In this document: one piece after another, positions 26,320 to 35,759 of the stretch
Layout of the letters: the number at the start of each line of letters is the position of its first letter
Numbering within the stretch: position 1 is the first letter of the stretch
NCBI GenBank assembly: GCA_026214975.1
Contig: JAOBSW010000250.1
Location: 25,861 to 89,860, forward strand
Source of the DNA: Gentiana macrophylla
Taxonomy: Eukaryota > Streptophyta > Magnoliopsida > Gentianales > Gentianaceae
Length of the DNA: 64,000 nt
Direction: 5' to 3'
Notes under the pieces: generated by a model
The model's database searches: none
What the model was told of the DNA's origin: nothing
Seen by the model: only the letters and a program-made list of their open reading frames with translations
Made by a program: the position numbers and the translations under genes

Positions 26320-26780
26320 TATCACCAATCTTTATGATTCCAAGTTCATCCTTAATTTGGCAAATCTTTCACTATCAAGTGGCTTAGTGAAAATATCGCA
26401 AGTTGATCTTCAAGAGGATGTATAGAACCACCACATCTTTCTTTTCAACATGATCTCTTATAAAATGATGTCTCACATCAATGTGCTTGGTTCTTGAATG
26501 CAAAACAGGATTTTCTGTGATTGCAATTGCACTTGTGTTGTCACACATGATTGGAATTTCCCTTTCTTCAATTCCATAATCCCTTAATTGTTGTCTTAGC
26601 CATAGTACTTGTGCACAACAGAACTTCCAAAGAAGAATGTATTCAAATTTTCAAGAAGTTGGAAGTTGAAATAGAAATAGAATTGCTTGCTAAACCAGAG
26701 ACCACTATTTCCCATTAAGCGATGTGGTTCTCGAGGTGCTTTTTCTATCAATCTTGCATCCAAAGATAATCGTAACTGAG
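26320..26780 (-). pseudogene. RNase H domain of copia pol (damaged)
   Basis: Minus-strand reading of about 26340-26620 gives the conserved end of copia RNase H, including LRQQLRDYGIEE, then MCDNTSAIAITENPVLHSR and TKHIDVRHHFIRDHVE, then FSLSH in a shifted frame near the stop. The DNTSAI and HIDVRHHF blocks are hallmarks of Ty1/copia elements. Upstream, about 26610-26700, the block that should carry the AEAEY motif is unreadable; the DNA has CCAAAGAAGAATG where CAG-rich Ala codons are expected. RNase H removes the RNA strand during reverse transcription. This copy cannot be functional. Confidence 0.85.
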
Positions 26781-26899
26781 TAGGATATTACCTTGAAGCT
26801 TCCTTCCTTGGAATACCAAATTCCTACTCCCAAAGTCTCTTTAGATACTTAAGAACTCTTTTGACAAAGACCTAAATGACTTTTTTAGGTTTAGATTGA

Positions 26900-27830
26900 A
26901 ATCTTGCACAAACACCTACAAAGAAAGGATATATCAGTCTCTTTGGCAAAGTGAGATACAAAGCAGATCGCCTATCATCCTTCTGTACAAAGTCTGATCA
27001 ACATCTTTGCCTTCTTTATCTTCATCCAATCTGATGTTTGTACTCATAGGAGTTGAGCTCTTAGTGCTGTTTTCCATACCAAATTTCTTCAGCAACTCTT
27101 TGGTATACTTGGTTTGATGAATGAAGATTCCATCTTTCAATTTGTTTAACTTGCAATCCCAAGAAGTAATTCATTTCTCCCATCATACTCATTTGGAATT
27201 TGCTCTTCATTAGATTTGCAAACTTTTCACAAAGTAAGTCATTCTCGTAACCAAAAATTATGTCATCCACATAAATTTGTACCAAACAGGTGTTGTCCCC
27301 TTCATCGATTCTCGAAAAGTGTCTTGTCAATGGTGCCTTTAGTAAAACCATTGTCCACCAAGAATTGAGATAGAGTCTCATACCATGCTCTTGGTGCTTG
27401 TTTCAATCCATAAAGTGCTTTGTTGAGTCTATACACTTTATCTTCTTGATCTTTAACTTCAAATCCAGGAGGTTCTTTGAACATACACCTCCTCCTCAGG
27501 ATACCATTCAAAAATGCACTCTTGACATCCATTTGATATACTTTGAAGTTCTTGTATGCAAGATGTGCCAAAATAAGTCTGATAGCTTCCAATCTTGCAA
27601 CAGTGCATAAGTTTCATCAAAATCTATTCCTTCGCTTGAGAATAGCCTTTTGCAACTAGTCCGGCCTTATTTCTAACAATGGTACCAGATTCATCAAGTT
27701 TATTCTCAGATACCCACTTAGTACCAATGATATTTGCATGACTTGGCCTTTCAACTAGTGTCCAAACTTGATTTCTTTCAAATTCATTTAATTCTTCTTG
27801 CATAGCAATTATCCAACTGGATCTCAAATT
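26900..27830 (-). pseudogene. Reverse transcriptase domain of copia pol (frameshifted)
   Basis: Four overlapping frame pieces, 27827-27624, 27592-27302, 27381-27061 and 27140-26934, together cover the RVT_2 domain. Visible blocks in order are NQVWTLVERP, GTKWV, VAKGYSQ, YQMDVKSAFLNG (catalytic Asp), PPGFE, LNKALYGLKQAPRAWY, QIYVDDIIFG (the catalytic YVDD, encoded near 27262-27273), YFLGLQV and KEGKDVDQTLYRRMIG. The enzyme would copy the element RNA into DNA in virus-like particles. At least three frameshifts disable it. The stretch just after MIG, where a Thr/Ala-Ser-Arg-Pro block is expected, reads through a CAAAGAG instead of a CAG-rich segment. Confidence 0.92.
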
Positions 27831-28499
27831 GCTTCTTCAACAACTTTAGGTTCCATTTGAGATAGAAAACAAGTAAACATAGCTTCCAGTTGTCTTCTAG
27901 TTCTCACACCTTGCTGTACATTGCCAATTAATTGTTCAACCAGGTGATTCCTTAACCATTGTGGATTTTGGTTATTTTGATTTTCGTGAATATCATCTTC
28001 GTGAGGGTCTCACGTAGTTTCTTCTACTGAAGGGGTCACAGATCCTTGAATTGCTTTGGCTTGTTGCATCGTAACATTGTAACAGGTGTTCAGGAGGGGA
28101 TGATCGTAAACTTTCAAGTCATTGAATCTTTCCAAAACTTCAACACAACTGGACTGATTTGTTGATTTCAAAGTGAGTTCACAATCTTTATCTTCCATAC
28201 CAAGAAACTTAGGTTCATCAAACACAACATTGATTGTTTCTTCATGTTTCAGTTGTTCTTTGTTCAAGACTCAATGCTCACTGATCAAGAATATCCTAAG
28301 AAAATTCCTTCATCTGATTTTGGTTGGAATGTTTTCAAATGAACTTTATGATTTAGAATAAAACATTTGCTTCCAAATGGATGAAAATAGATATATATTA
28401 GGTATCCTTCCATTCCAGATCTCATAAGGTGTCTTCAAGAGCTTCTTGTTTATCGATGTTCTATTTTGTGTATAGCATGTCAGATTTATCGCTTCAAAT
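27831..28499 (-). pseudogene. Integrase C-terminal region and linker to RT (broken)
   Basis: The pieces at 28346-28528 and 28010-28267 carry the usual copia integrase continuation: EAINLTCYTQNRTSINKK and TPYEIWNGRIPN, then ETINVVFDEPKF in another frame. The region 27831-28010 is poorly readable. It connects the catalytic core to the RT domain. Confidence 0.8.
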
Positions 28500-29003
28500 T
28501 CAATATCTTTCAGGTAGCAATGCTTCACAAATCATTGTTCTTCCTGCTTCCTTTAATGTCCTGTTTCTTCTTTCAGCAACCCCATTTTGCTGAGGTGTAC
28601 CAGCAGCAGCAAGTTGATGAAGTACACCATTTTGTTCACAATATTCTCTTATAACTTTGTTGAGAAATTCAGTACCCTGATCTGATCTTATCTTTATGAC
28701 TGTTAAACTTTTCTCATTTTGTAATCTCTTCAAAAGATTAGGCATGCTTTGGAGTGTTTCACTTTTCTTGTTCATGAATATCACCCAAGTGTATCTTGAA
28801 AAATCATCCACAACCACTAAGGTGTATTTCTTTCCTGTTCCACTTTGTTGGGTTTTTTGTTCAAAAAGATCCATGTGCATCAGCTCCAACACTCTATTAG
28901 TTGATTGTTTAGTCTTTGATTTGAAACTTGACTTTATCTGTTTACCTTTGCTGACAAGCATCACATATAGCATCCTTCTTGAATGTGATCTCAGGTAAAC
29001 CAA
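28500..29003 (-). pseudogene. Integrase catalytic core of copia pol
   Basis: This is a 167-residue open frame with the rve-type core. Candidate catalytic residues are Asp45 (HMDLF), Asp108 (RSDQGTEF) and Glu144 (NGVAERRNRTL), with exactly 35 residues between the last two, the classic D,D-35-E spacing. VVVDDFSRYTWV and GTPQQNGVAERRNRTLKEA are typical of Ty1/copia. The protein would insert element DNA into the chromosome. The core is the best preserved piece of pol, but the flanking zinc-finger and C-terminal parts sit in other frames. Confidence 0.92.
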
Positions 29004-29259
29004 CCACTAGCTTCTTCTTCACTAACTGATTAATATCATCAAAGTTTAGGTGATTTAACTTCTTGTGCCATAACCAATTGAGTTCAGATTTGGTATGCAC
29101 AATCAGCAGTGTTTTCGAACTCGCAGAGAGACCAATCCACAACATACATGTTCTGTTGCCTTCTACCAGCAAGTACAACTTGATCACCTCTTTCACTAAT
29201 GACAATACAATTGTTTTTGTCAAAAGTGACCTTGTATCCCATATCACAAAATTGTCCAA
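28942..29259 (-). pseudogene. GAG-pre-integrase / integrase zinc-binding region
   Basis: The open frame contains LWHKKLNHLNFDDINQLVKK followed by GLPEI and CDACQQ. This matches the H-x3-H-like and C-x2-C zinc-binding module that precedes the copia integrase core. The H of WHKKLNH and the CDAC pair are present. It overlaps the protease piece on one side and the core frame at 28500-29003 on the other, so frames change at both ends. Confidence 0.88.
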
Positions 29260-29473
29260 AGGTTCTCAAAGAAGTTGTAATCCAAATTCCTTCCACATAT
29301 GCAACATTCTTGATTGTAAGTCCATTTTCGATAAGTGTGCCATATCCTCTTGTATAACCAGTGTATTTTTGTTGCCAAAATTCACCCTTGGACCATCTTT
29401 TGCCACAAAGTTTGATAAGGCAGTGCTTATTCTTTGTCATGTGTCCGGAACATCCACCGTCAAAGTACTGCAC
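29084..29473 (-). pseudogene. Aspartic protease domain of copia pol, altered active site
   Basis: This 129-residue open frame starts MQYFDGGCSGHMTKNK. The family active site is DSG followed by CSRHMT. Here it reads DGG and CSGHMT; each change is a single A-to-G at a CAG trinucleotide on the coding strand. Downstream blocks (GTLIENGLTIKNVAYVEG, SLRTFGQFCDMGYKVTFDKN) match the usual layout. The protease would cut Gag-Pol into its parts. If the base calls are right, the active-site Ser is lost. Confidence 0.85.
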
Positions 29474-29489
29474 ACCCTACAAAACAAAG

Positions 29490-30700
29490 TTAATGCATTT
29501 TAGGTACCCAAACCTGTTTGGGTCCATAGTGGTCAGTGGCAAGCATGACCCTTGGTATGTTTCCATAAGGTCTTCTCCTAAATGTGTCATTCTTTGGTTC
29601 ATACTTTGGTTCATACATGTATTCCACACATCCATAAGTTCTAACAAAGAGGTTGTGTAGGAACCACATATGTTTTTCGGCCCTTTGGTACATAATGTTG
29701 TTTGAAATGATTCTTGTTGTTAGAAACATTTGCATAACCATAGGTGTCTTTGTCTGTTAGAGCAGCACCCAGTAATATGAAGTCTCGCCGAGGTCTTGTG
29801 TAAGTCCTCTCACGATTCCCATTGTCTAGGTTTTACCCTAGTAGTATGGTTATACTTACTATTTCTAGCATTAGATGCAGAATATTCCAATCATTATCGC
29901 AGGAACAATCTACCTTTCCCCGAGATAAGTATCCCTTGAATGATCAACATTTTTGGATTTAGGATTCTTATCCTTGGAATATTTCTGTTTCTTTCCTTCG
30001 TGGTCCAAACAGACTTAGTAGTAGGTCCGCTATCAACAGCTTAGAAGGCACAAAGAAATCCTATTTTTAGATTTATTCATTTTATTAGAGTCGTTGACTT
30101 CTTAGTCTTCGATTTTGCTTTTTGAAGCATTCTCATTTGGTTTCTTCGCTTCAAAGAACCTTATCGAGAGTTGGATCTAGGTGTACAAACTTAGGACCAC
30201 CTCGAACTAAGTTCAAAGTGACCTTCACTGGATCCACTCTTGTTAGATTGTCGAGTTCCAAATCCAAGCCCTGTTCTATCACCATAAGGCTTTCTGTGTT
30301 TGTATGCAGATTGGAACAAGATGGTTCAAATAGATTCGAGGGTCTGCTGGATATTCAGCAGACTTATGCTGATTCTGTCCAACATCCTTTTCCTTACCTT
30401 TGAGAACTCTTAATTCAGCTTTCAATCTTCCAACTTCCAATTCAAGAGCTTCTTTTTCAGCCTTCACAACCTCATAAACAGATTGTATTATCCTCGCTTG
30501 ATTAAGGATGGCATCCAAAGTCTCATTGTTGTCGAATTTCTAGGATTTGAACCACAAGTTGATTCACAATCACTTCCAAAGCAGGAGTGTTTATAGATAC
30601 AAATGTTGTATACCTCCTCGGTTTCATCCATATTGGCCATCAAAGCATAATCCTCCATATCAAAGAACAAAGGTCTTCGTGTCATCCGATTCATTTCCTT
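29490..30700 (-). pseudogene. Gag C-terminal region / linker to protease (broken)
   Basis: The pieces include 30694-30488 (ALMANMDETEEV), 30518-30279, which has a Glu/Lys/Leu-rich coiled-coil-like stretch (VVKAEKEALELEVGRLKAEL), and 29741-29490 ending GPKQVWVPK just before the protease. This long Gag extension with a coiled coil and the VWVPK boundary is typical of Sirevirus gag-pol. About 29750-30280 is not readable in any single frame. Confidence 0.7.
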
Positions 30701-30789
30701 TTCGATTCCACTTCATATCCTCGATTCATCTTCAAAGAACCATAGCCTTCTTGCCATGTCTTCTTTGTTGACTCTTGGTCTTCGTGAGG

Positions 30790-30915
30790 TCCGACAATCA
30801 GTCTAAAATGTCCAGGCTTCTTACGCTTGAAGCAAAGATAATCAGTTCCTTGCCTTGTTTCAACTCAGACAATCAGTCCAAGTGTCTGGTTTCTTTGCAA
30901 TGAAAGCATAGATAG
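30790..30915 (-). pseudogene. Two Gag zinc knuckles (CCHC), both damaged
   Basis: Minus-strand reading shows two similar knuckles in tandem. The first reads YLCFHCKETRHL, with its last Cys present only in a shifted frame. The second reads YLCFKRKKPGHFR, with the second Cys replaced by Arg (CGT) and the final Cys again reachable only after a frameshift. CCHC knuckles bind the genomic RNA during packaging. The duplication looks old because the flanks differ. Confidence 0.75.
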
Positions 30916-30948
30916 TCATTATCTTTCTTTGGTTCTTCTTTCCTTCTT

Positions 30949-31782
30949 TCAAGAGGCCTCTTTGTGAAATTTCTTGTAGGGGCCTTTCCGGTCTTCATCA
31001 TTCTCGATTTTCTTGCTCAAGAGGGCAATTTGCTCTTGCATTTCATCTAGCATATCATCCTCGCCCTCCCGATGTTTCTTCATGATGTGAAGCAGCCAAT
31101 GCAAGTGGTCTTTGGCTCTTCCTTTCGCCAGCACTAACTTCTTGCTAAATTCATAGGCCTTAAGATCGAGAAAACAATTTGAAGGTGTCTTCTTCATGCA
31201 ACTTTCTCATTTCTTCAATTGCAATACCTTCATTTTCCAAACATCTCTTGCAGTGTAAAGCTTCCAAGATTTTGGTGTTTACTTCCTCTTTGAATAACTT
31301 ACACTCAAAGCAGGTAAGTTCATCTAGATTGCATTGAACTGACTCCATTTGCTCAATGGTTTCATTTGGCAAGCATTTTGAACTTTTGGAACCTCTTTCC
31401 GCTACACCGATTTTGTTCTTCTTTATTGCATCTGCCTTCACAGATTAAGTGAATCTTGTCCCAAAGTTCCTTTGCGCCTTGCAATCTTTGACCTTCATGT
31501 ACATATTGCTATCCAAGGTTACGTAAATGATATCAATAGCAATGTTGTTGAGGTTTGCTCTTTCTGCCTTCTCGCATTCCATTCTCTCTTTTGGTTTAGG
31601 AATATACTCGATTCTGTCACCCATCAGCATCGCCTTTGTAATCTCCAAGTGGTCCTTTGATTAGTACATCCATCATCTCATCATGGGTAGCAGCAAGATA
31701 TGCCTGCATTCGACATTTATACTCATCAAATCTATCAAGAGAACACATCAACATAGTTCTAGCATACTTGTGTATTGTCCAT
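30949..31782 (-). pseudogene. gag N-terminal and capsid region (UBN2-type, frameshifted)
   Basis: A start codon at 31782-31780 opens MDNTQVC and stops at once. A shifted frame continues with SLDRFDEYKCRMQAYLA and VLIKGPLGDY, the usual start of copia Gag. Then come 31648-31445 (PKPKERMECEKAERANLN, LDSNMYMKV), 31441-31160 (LPNETIEQM, ILEALHCKR) and 31197-30949 (DLKAYEFSKKLVLAKG, DEMQEQIALLSKKIENDED). This is the order expected for the gag-polypeptide of LTR copia-type family. Gag would form the virus-like particle. At least four frame changes make it inactive. Confidence 0.85.
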
Positions 31783-31871
31783 GATGCAAGTCTTGAAAAT
31801 CAAGAATTTGAAAGAAAGTTTTAAAGAATTTTCACAAGCACAACAAGTAGGATTCCTTGCAATGTATACTC

Positions 31872-31883
31872 GCTCCGATACCA
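31872..31883 (-). other. Primer binding site for initiator tRNA-Met
   Basis: Two bases (AT) after the 5' LTR the minus strand reads TGGTATCGGAGC. The canonical plant iMet PBS is the same except for CAG in place of CGG. This fixes the 5' LTR boundary and the minus-strand orientation. The leader from here to the gag start is about 90 bp. Confidence 0.88.
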
Positions 31884-31885
31884 AT

Positions 31886-33608
31886 TGTTGGTCCCTTGAA
31901 AAGGCTTTGGTTAAGTTTAGTATGGGGGTGAATAAACATAACACTTAAAACTTTGGAGTTAACAAATTCTGCAACTTCAAGTAGCTTTTGTCGATACTTC
32001 AGAGTCTCTGCCGAGACCTCGTAGCCTGGCCGATAAAAAATGAGTGTCATCGATAGTTTAGTTTGATGAATTTGTGCAAATGGAATAGTATCAAAATTAA
32101 GCCTTGTTACTTGTTGTTAAATATGATACTAAGTATTGGATACTCAAGAGTGCAAAAGTGTGATTTGATTTGCTAGATTCAAAGAGTTGATATGGATAAA
32201 ACTAAATGCGAGAATTTAAATGCGATAAGTAAATAGAGAGATTTTTATAGTGGTTCCAGGTGATGTAATCCTCGCACGCCCACTCTTCTCCTGTGATGTT
32301 GGAGGAAATTCACTAGTGATCTTTGAGTTATCTCGTTACAAAGAATCCTAGGTTGCTTGTCCTTCACCAATAACTATGGCTTCACAAATCTGAAAATCGG
32401 GAACAGTAGAATTGTCTGCTCCCGAGTCTTCCATCGGGCCTTGAAGGGTAGAATTGCCTCTTCACCAGCCTCCACCACAAACCAACAATCTTTCACACCC
32501 AACAGATGCTTCACTTGTTTCAAGAGGTTCTTTATAAAATAAAGAATGAATCAAATAAATGATTCATTGCAAAGCAGCTTGATTAGGATGATATAATCAA
32601 GAGCTTGCGCCTTCAAGTGTGTATGCTTGATGCAGTTTGAACACGTAATGCACTTGAAGAAAATAGCTAGATCAAGAAACCTTAAGCTCAGTAAGTTCAA
32701 AGCAGGTGTTTTTTTCAATTCAATGATTGTCACTTAAAGTTTATCCCAAAAATTCATCATCTTTTTGTTGAGTTGAAAGTCTTCTATTTATAGGTAGGAA
32801 TGCATGTGACTTGCATTTGAAATTCAAATGTGACCGTTCCTTGTATTTGTCCCATCTCAGACCGCATTCTCGTCACTATTCATAGGATCGACATCGTCAG
32901 ATTACTTTTGACAAGGCAAATGGCCCACCCTTTGACTTGTATCCAATGGATAAAAATATGGATCATCCCAACGCCTTTTAATCTCACCTTTGATTTTCTT
33001 GATAAGTCGAGGTAGTTGGTCGTTTCTTATCCATGTAACTTTCTAATAATCTTGAATTAATCGAGGTATATATCAAAGAGTTCATCATCGTTTATAATAC
33101 CAATCGATCTCTTGAACATCATATTTTTGTCTCAGTAAAATATGATGCAAATTGATTCCTTTATCCAACTTTTATTTGTGAAGTTAGATTACATCATTTT
33201 AAATATAACTAAGTTCCAAACATCATCCAACTTATGGAACTTAGACCTTTCTACACAAGGTATATGTAATCGCTTTAGGTCATCACAGACTTGCCTAAAT
33301 TTCGATTCCATATCCTTGACTTTAACTACTAAGTTTGATCCCTTAGCCTTCATTAATCGAGCTTGAACCCTCGCTTTCGGTCTTGATCTTCAAAGAGTTC
33401 CAGCACTCGCCCATCGACCTATCTACCCCATCGACCTAAACTAGTCTCACGATAAACAATCAAAGAGCCTTTTACAAATGCTTGTTTGATCAAACCTATT
33501 TATGAATCAAACTCTAATAAACCTATACATTTTATCCGGACATCTTTTGCCTTTGCACTATAATTGGCTAGTATGGCACTCATCATCAAAACTAAGAAAT
33601 AAGTCCAA
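31886..33608 (-). repeat. 5' LTR of the copia element (right copy)
   Basis: The LTR is about 1723 bp and homologous to 19870-21588. It begins TGTTGG on the plus strand next to the PBS and ends AAGTCCAA at 33608, without the terminal CA present in the other copy. The two LTRs align along their whole length. Their differences gather at CAG/CTG sites; the flanks of such sites are otherwise well conserved. A TATA motif lies at 32781-32793 on the minus strand. Confidence 0.92.
32781..32793 (-). promoter_or_regulatory. Probable TATA box of the 5' LTR
   Basis: The minus strand reads CTATAAATAGAAG at the position matching the TATA box of the 3' LTR. This copy would drive the genomic RNA if active. 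Confidence 0.62.
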
Positions 33609-35759
33609 TTGAGTTTAGTTTACTCAAACAAGGTTTACAACTTTTTATATATAATTGTACAATAGATTTAACTTAAAACGGGGGTTTACAAATTTTTGTA
33701 TATAATTGTAGTAGAGTTTACTCAAATCGGGGGTTTACAACTTTTTGTACATAATTGTAAGAGAGTTTACACAAAACGGGGGTCTACAACTTTTTGTATA
33801 TAATGGAATAGTAGAGTTTACTCAAAATAGGGGTTTAGATCTTTTTGTATATAATTGTTGTAGAATTTACTCGAAACGGGGGTTTACAACTTTTTTATAT
33901 AATTGTATAATAGAGTTTACTCAAACGGTGGTTTACAACTTTTTGTATATAATTGTTTAGTACAGTTTACTCAAAACATGGGTTTAGAACTTTTTGTATA
34001 TAATTGTAGTAGAGTTTACTCAAAATGGGGGTTCACAACTTGTTGTATATAATTGTAGTCGAGTTTACTCAAAACAGGGTTTACAACCTTTGGTATATAA
34101 AATTATAATAGACTTTACACAAAATAGAGGATTACAAACTTTTTGTGTATAATTATAGTAGGGTTTACAAATTTTTGTATATAATTGTAGTAAAATTTAC
34201 TTGTAATGGGGTTTACAACTTTTTGAATATAATTGTATAATAGATTTTACTCAAAATGGGGGTTTACAACTTTTTGTATATAATTGTAGTAGAGTTTACT
34301 CAAACGGGGGTTTACCACTTTTTGTATATAATTGTACAGTAGAGTTTAGTCAAAATAGGGGTTTACAACTTGTTGTATATAATTGTAGTCGAGTTTACTC
34401 AAAACAGGGGTTTACAACTTTTGTATATAAAATTATAGTAGAGTTTACTCAAAGTAGGGGTTTACAACATTTTGTATATAATTGTAGTAGAGTTTATTCA
34501 AAACGGCAGTATACAACTTTTTGTATATAATTGTACAGTAGATTTGACTCAAAATGGGGCTTTACAACTTTTTGTATATAATTGTAGTAGAGTTTACTCA
34601 AAACAGGGGTTTACAACTTTTTGTATATAATTGTAAGAGATTTTACACAAAACGGGGGTCTACAACTTTTTGTATATAATGGATTAATAGAGTTTACTAA
34701 AAAAAGGGGTTTAGATCTTTTTTATGCTTTACAACTTTTTTTATATAATTGTATCTTAGAGTTTACTCGAAACAGGGGTTTACAACCTTTTGTATCTTAG
34801 AGTTTACTCAAAACGGGGGTTTACAACTTTTTGAATATCATTGTATTAGATTTTACTCAAAACGGGGGTTTACAACTTTTTTATTTAATTGTATAATAGA
34901 CTTTACTCAAAATAGAGGTTTACAAGTTTTTGTTTATAAAATTATAGTAGTGTTTACTCAAAACGGGGGTTTACAACTTTTTGTATATAATTTTAGTAAA
35001 TGGTGTTTATAACTTTTTGTATATAATTGTACATTAGAGTTAACTCGAAACTGGTGTTTACAACTTTTTGTATATAATTGTATTAGAGTTTACTCAAAAC
35101 GGGGGTTTACAACTTTTTGTATACGATTGTTGTAGAGTTTACTCAAACCGGGGGTTTACAACTTTTTTTTGTATATAATTGCAGTGTTTACTCAAAACGG
35201 GGGTTTACAACTTTTTGTATATAATTGTAGCAGAGTTAACTCGAAACGGGGGTTTACAACTTTTTGTACATAAAATTATAGCAGAGTTTACTCAAAATAG
35301 GGGTCTACAACTTTTTGTATATAATTGTAGTAAAGTTTACTCAAAATGGGGGTTTACAACTTTTTGTATATAATTGTATCGTAGATTTTACTCAAAATGA
35401 GGGGTTACAACTATTTGTATATAATTACAGTAGAGTTTACTCAAAACGGGGGTTTACAACTTTTTGTACATTCTTGTATAACAGAGTTTACTTGAAACGG
35501 GAGTTTACAACTTTTTGTATATAAAATTATAGCAGAGTTTACTCGAAAAATAGGGGTTTATAAATATTTGTATAGAATTTTAGTAAAGTTCACTCGAAAT
35601 GGGGGCTTACAATTTTTTGTATATAATTGTATAGTAGATTTTCCTCAAAATGGGGGTTTACAACTCTATGTATATAATTTAGTAGAGTTTACTCAAACGG
35701 GGGTTTACAACTTTTTGTATATAATTGCATTGTAGAGTTTACTCAAAACAGGGGTTTAC

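Larger units (their letters stand above)
19870..33608 (-). mobile_element. Sirevirus-type Ty1/copia LTR retrotransposon, decayed
   Basis: The element is 13.7 kb and lies on the minus strand. Two LTRs of about 1.72 kb begin TGTTGG as read on the plus strand. Reading right to left the order is 5' LTR, iMet PBS, gag with zinc knuckles, protease, integrase, RT, RNase H, spacer, envelope-like region, PPT and 3' LTR. Protease-integrase-RT order defines Ty1/copia. The long LTRs, the large gag-to-protease linker, the extra region of more than 4 kb after RNase H, and a PPT abutting TTGTTGG are features known from Sireviruses (the SIRE1/Opie group). Every coding part is broken by frameshifts, so the copy is non-autonomous. 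The left flank ends TAATT, but the right LTR lacks its terminal CA and no clean 5-bp target duplication is seen. Confidence 0.93.

Noticed and set aside
28696..29660. Plus-strand frames of 99-146 codons opposite integrase and protease
   Set aside because: The minus strand in the same interval carries clear integrase and protease motifs; the plus frames are shadows.
19865..33613. AATT as a target-site duplication of the copia element
   Set aside because: Left flank TAATT and right CAATT share four bases, but on the right they overlap the expected LTR end (CCAACA), which is itself incomplete. The match could be chance.
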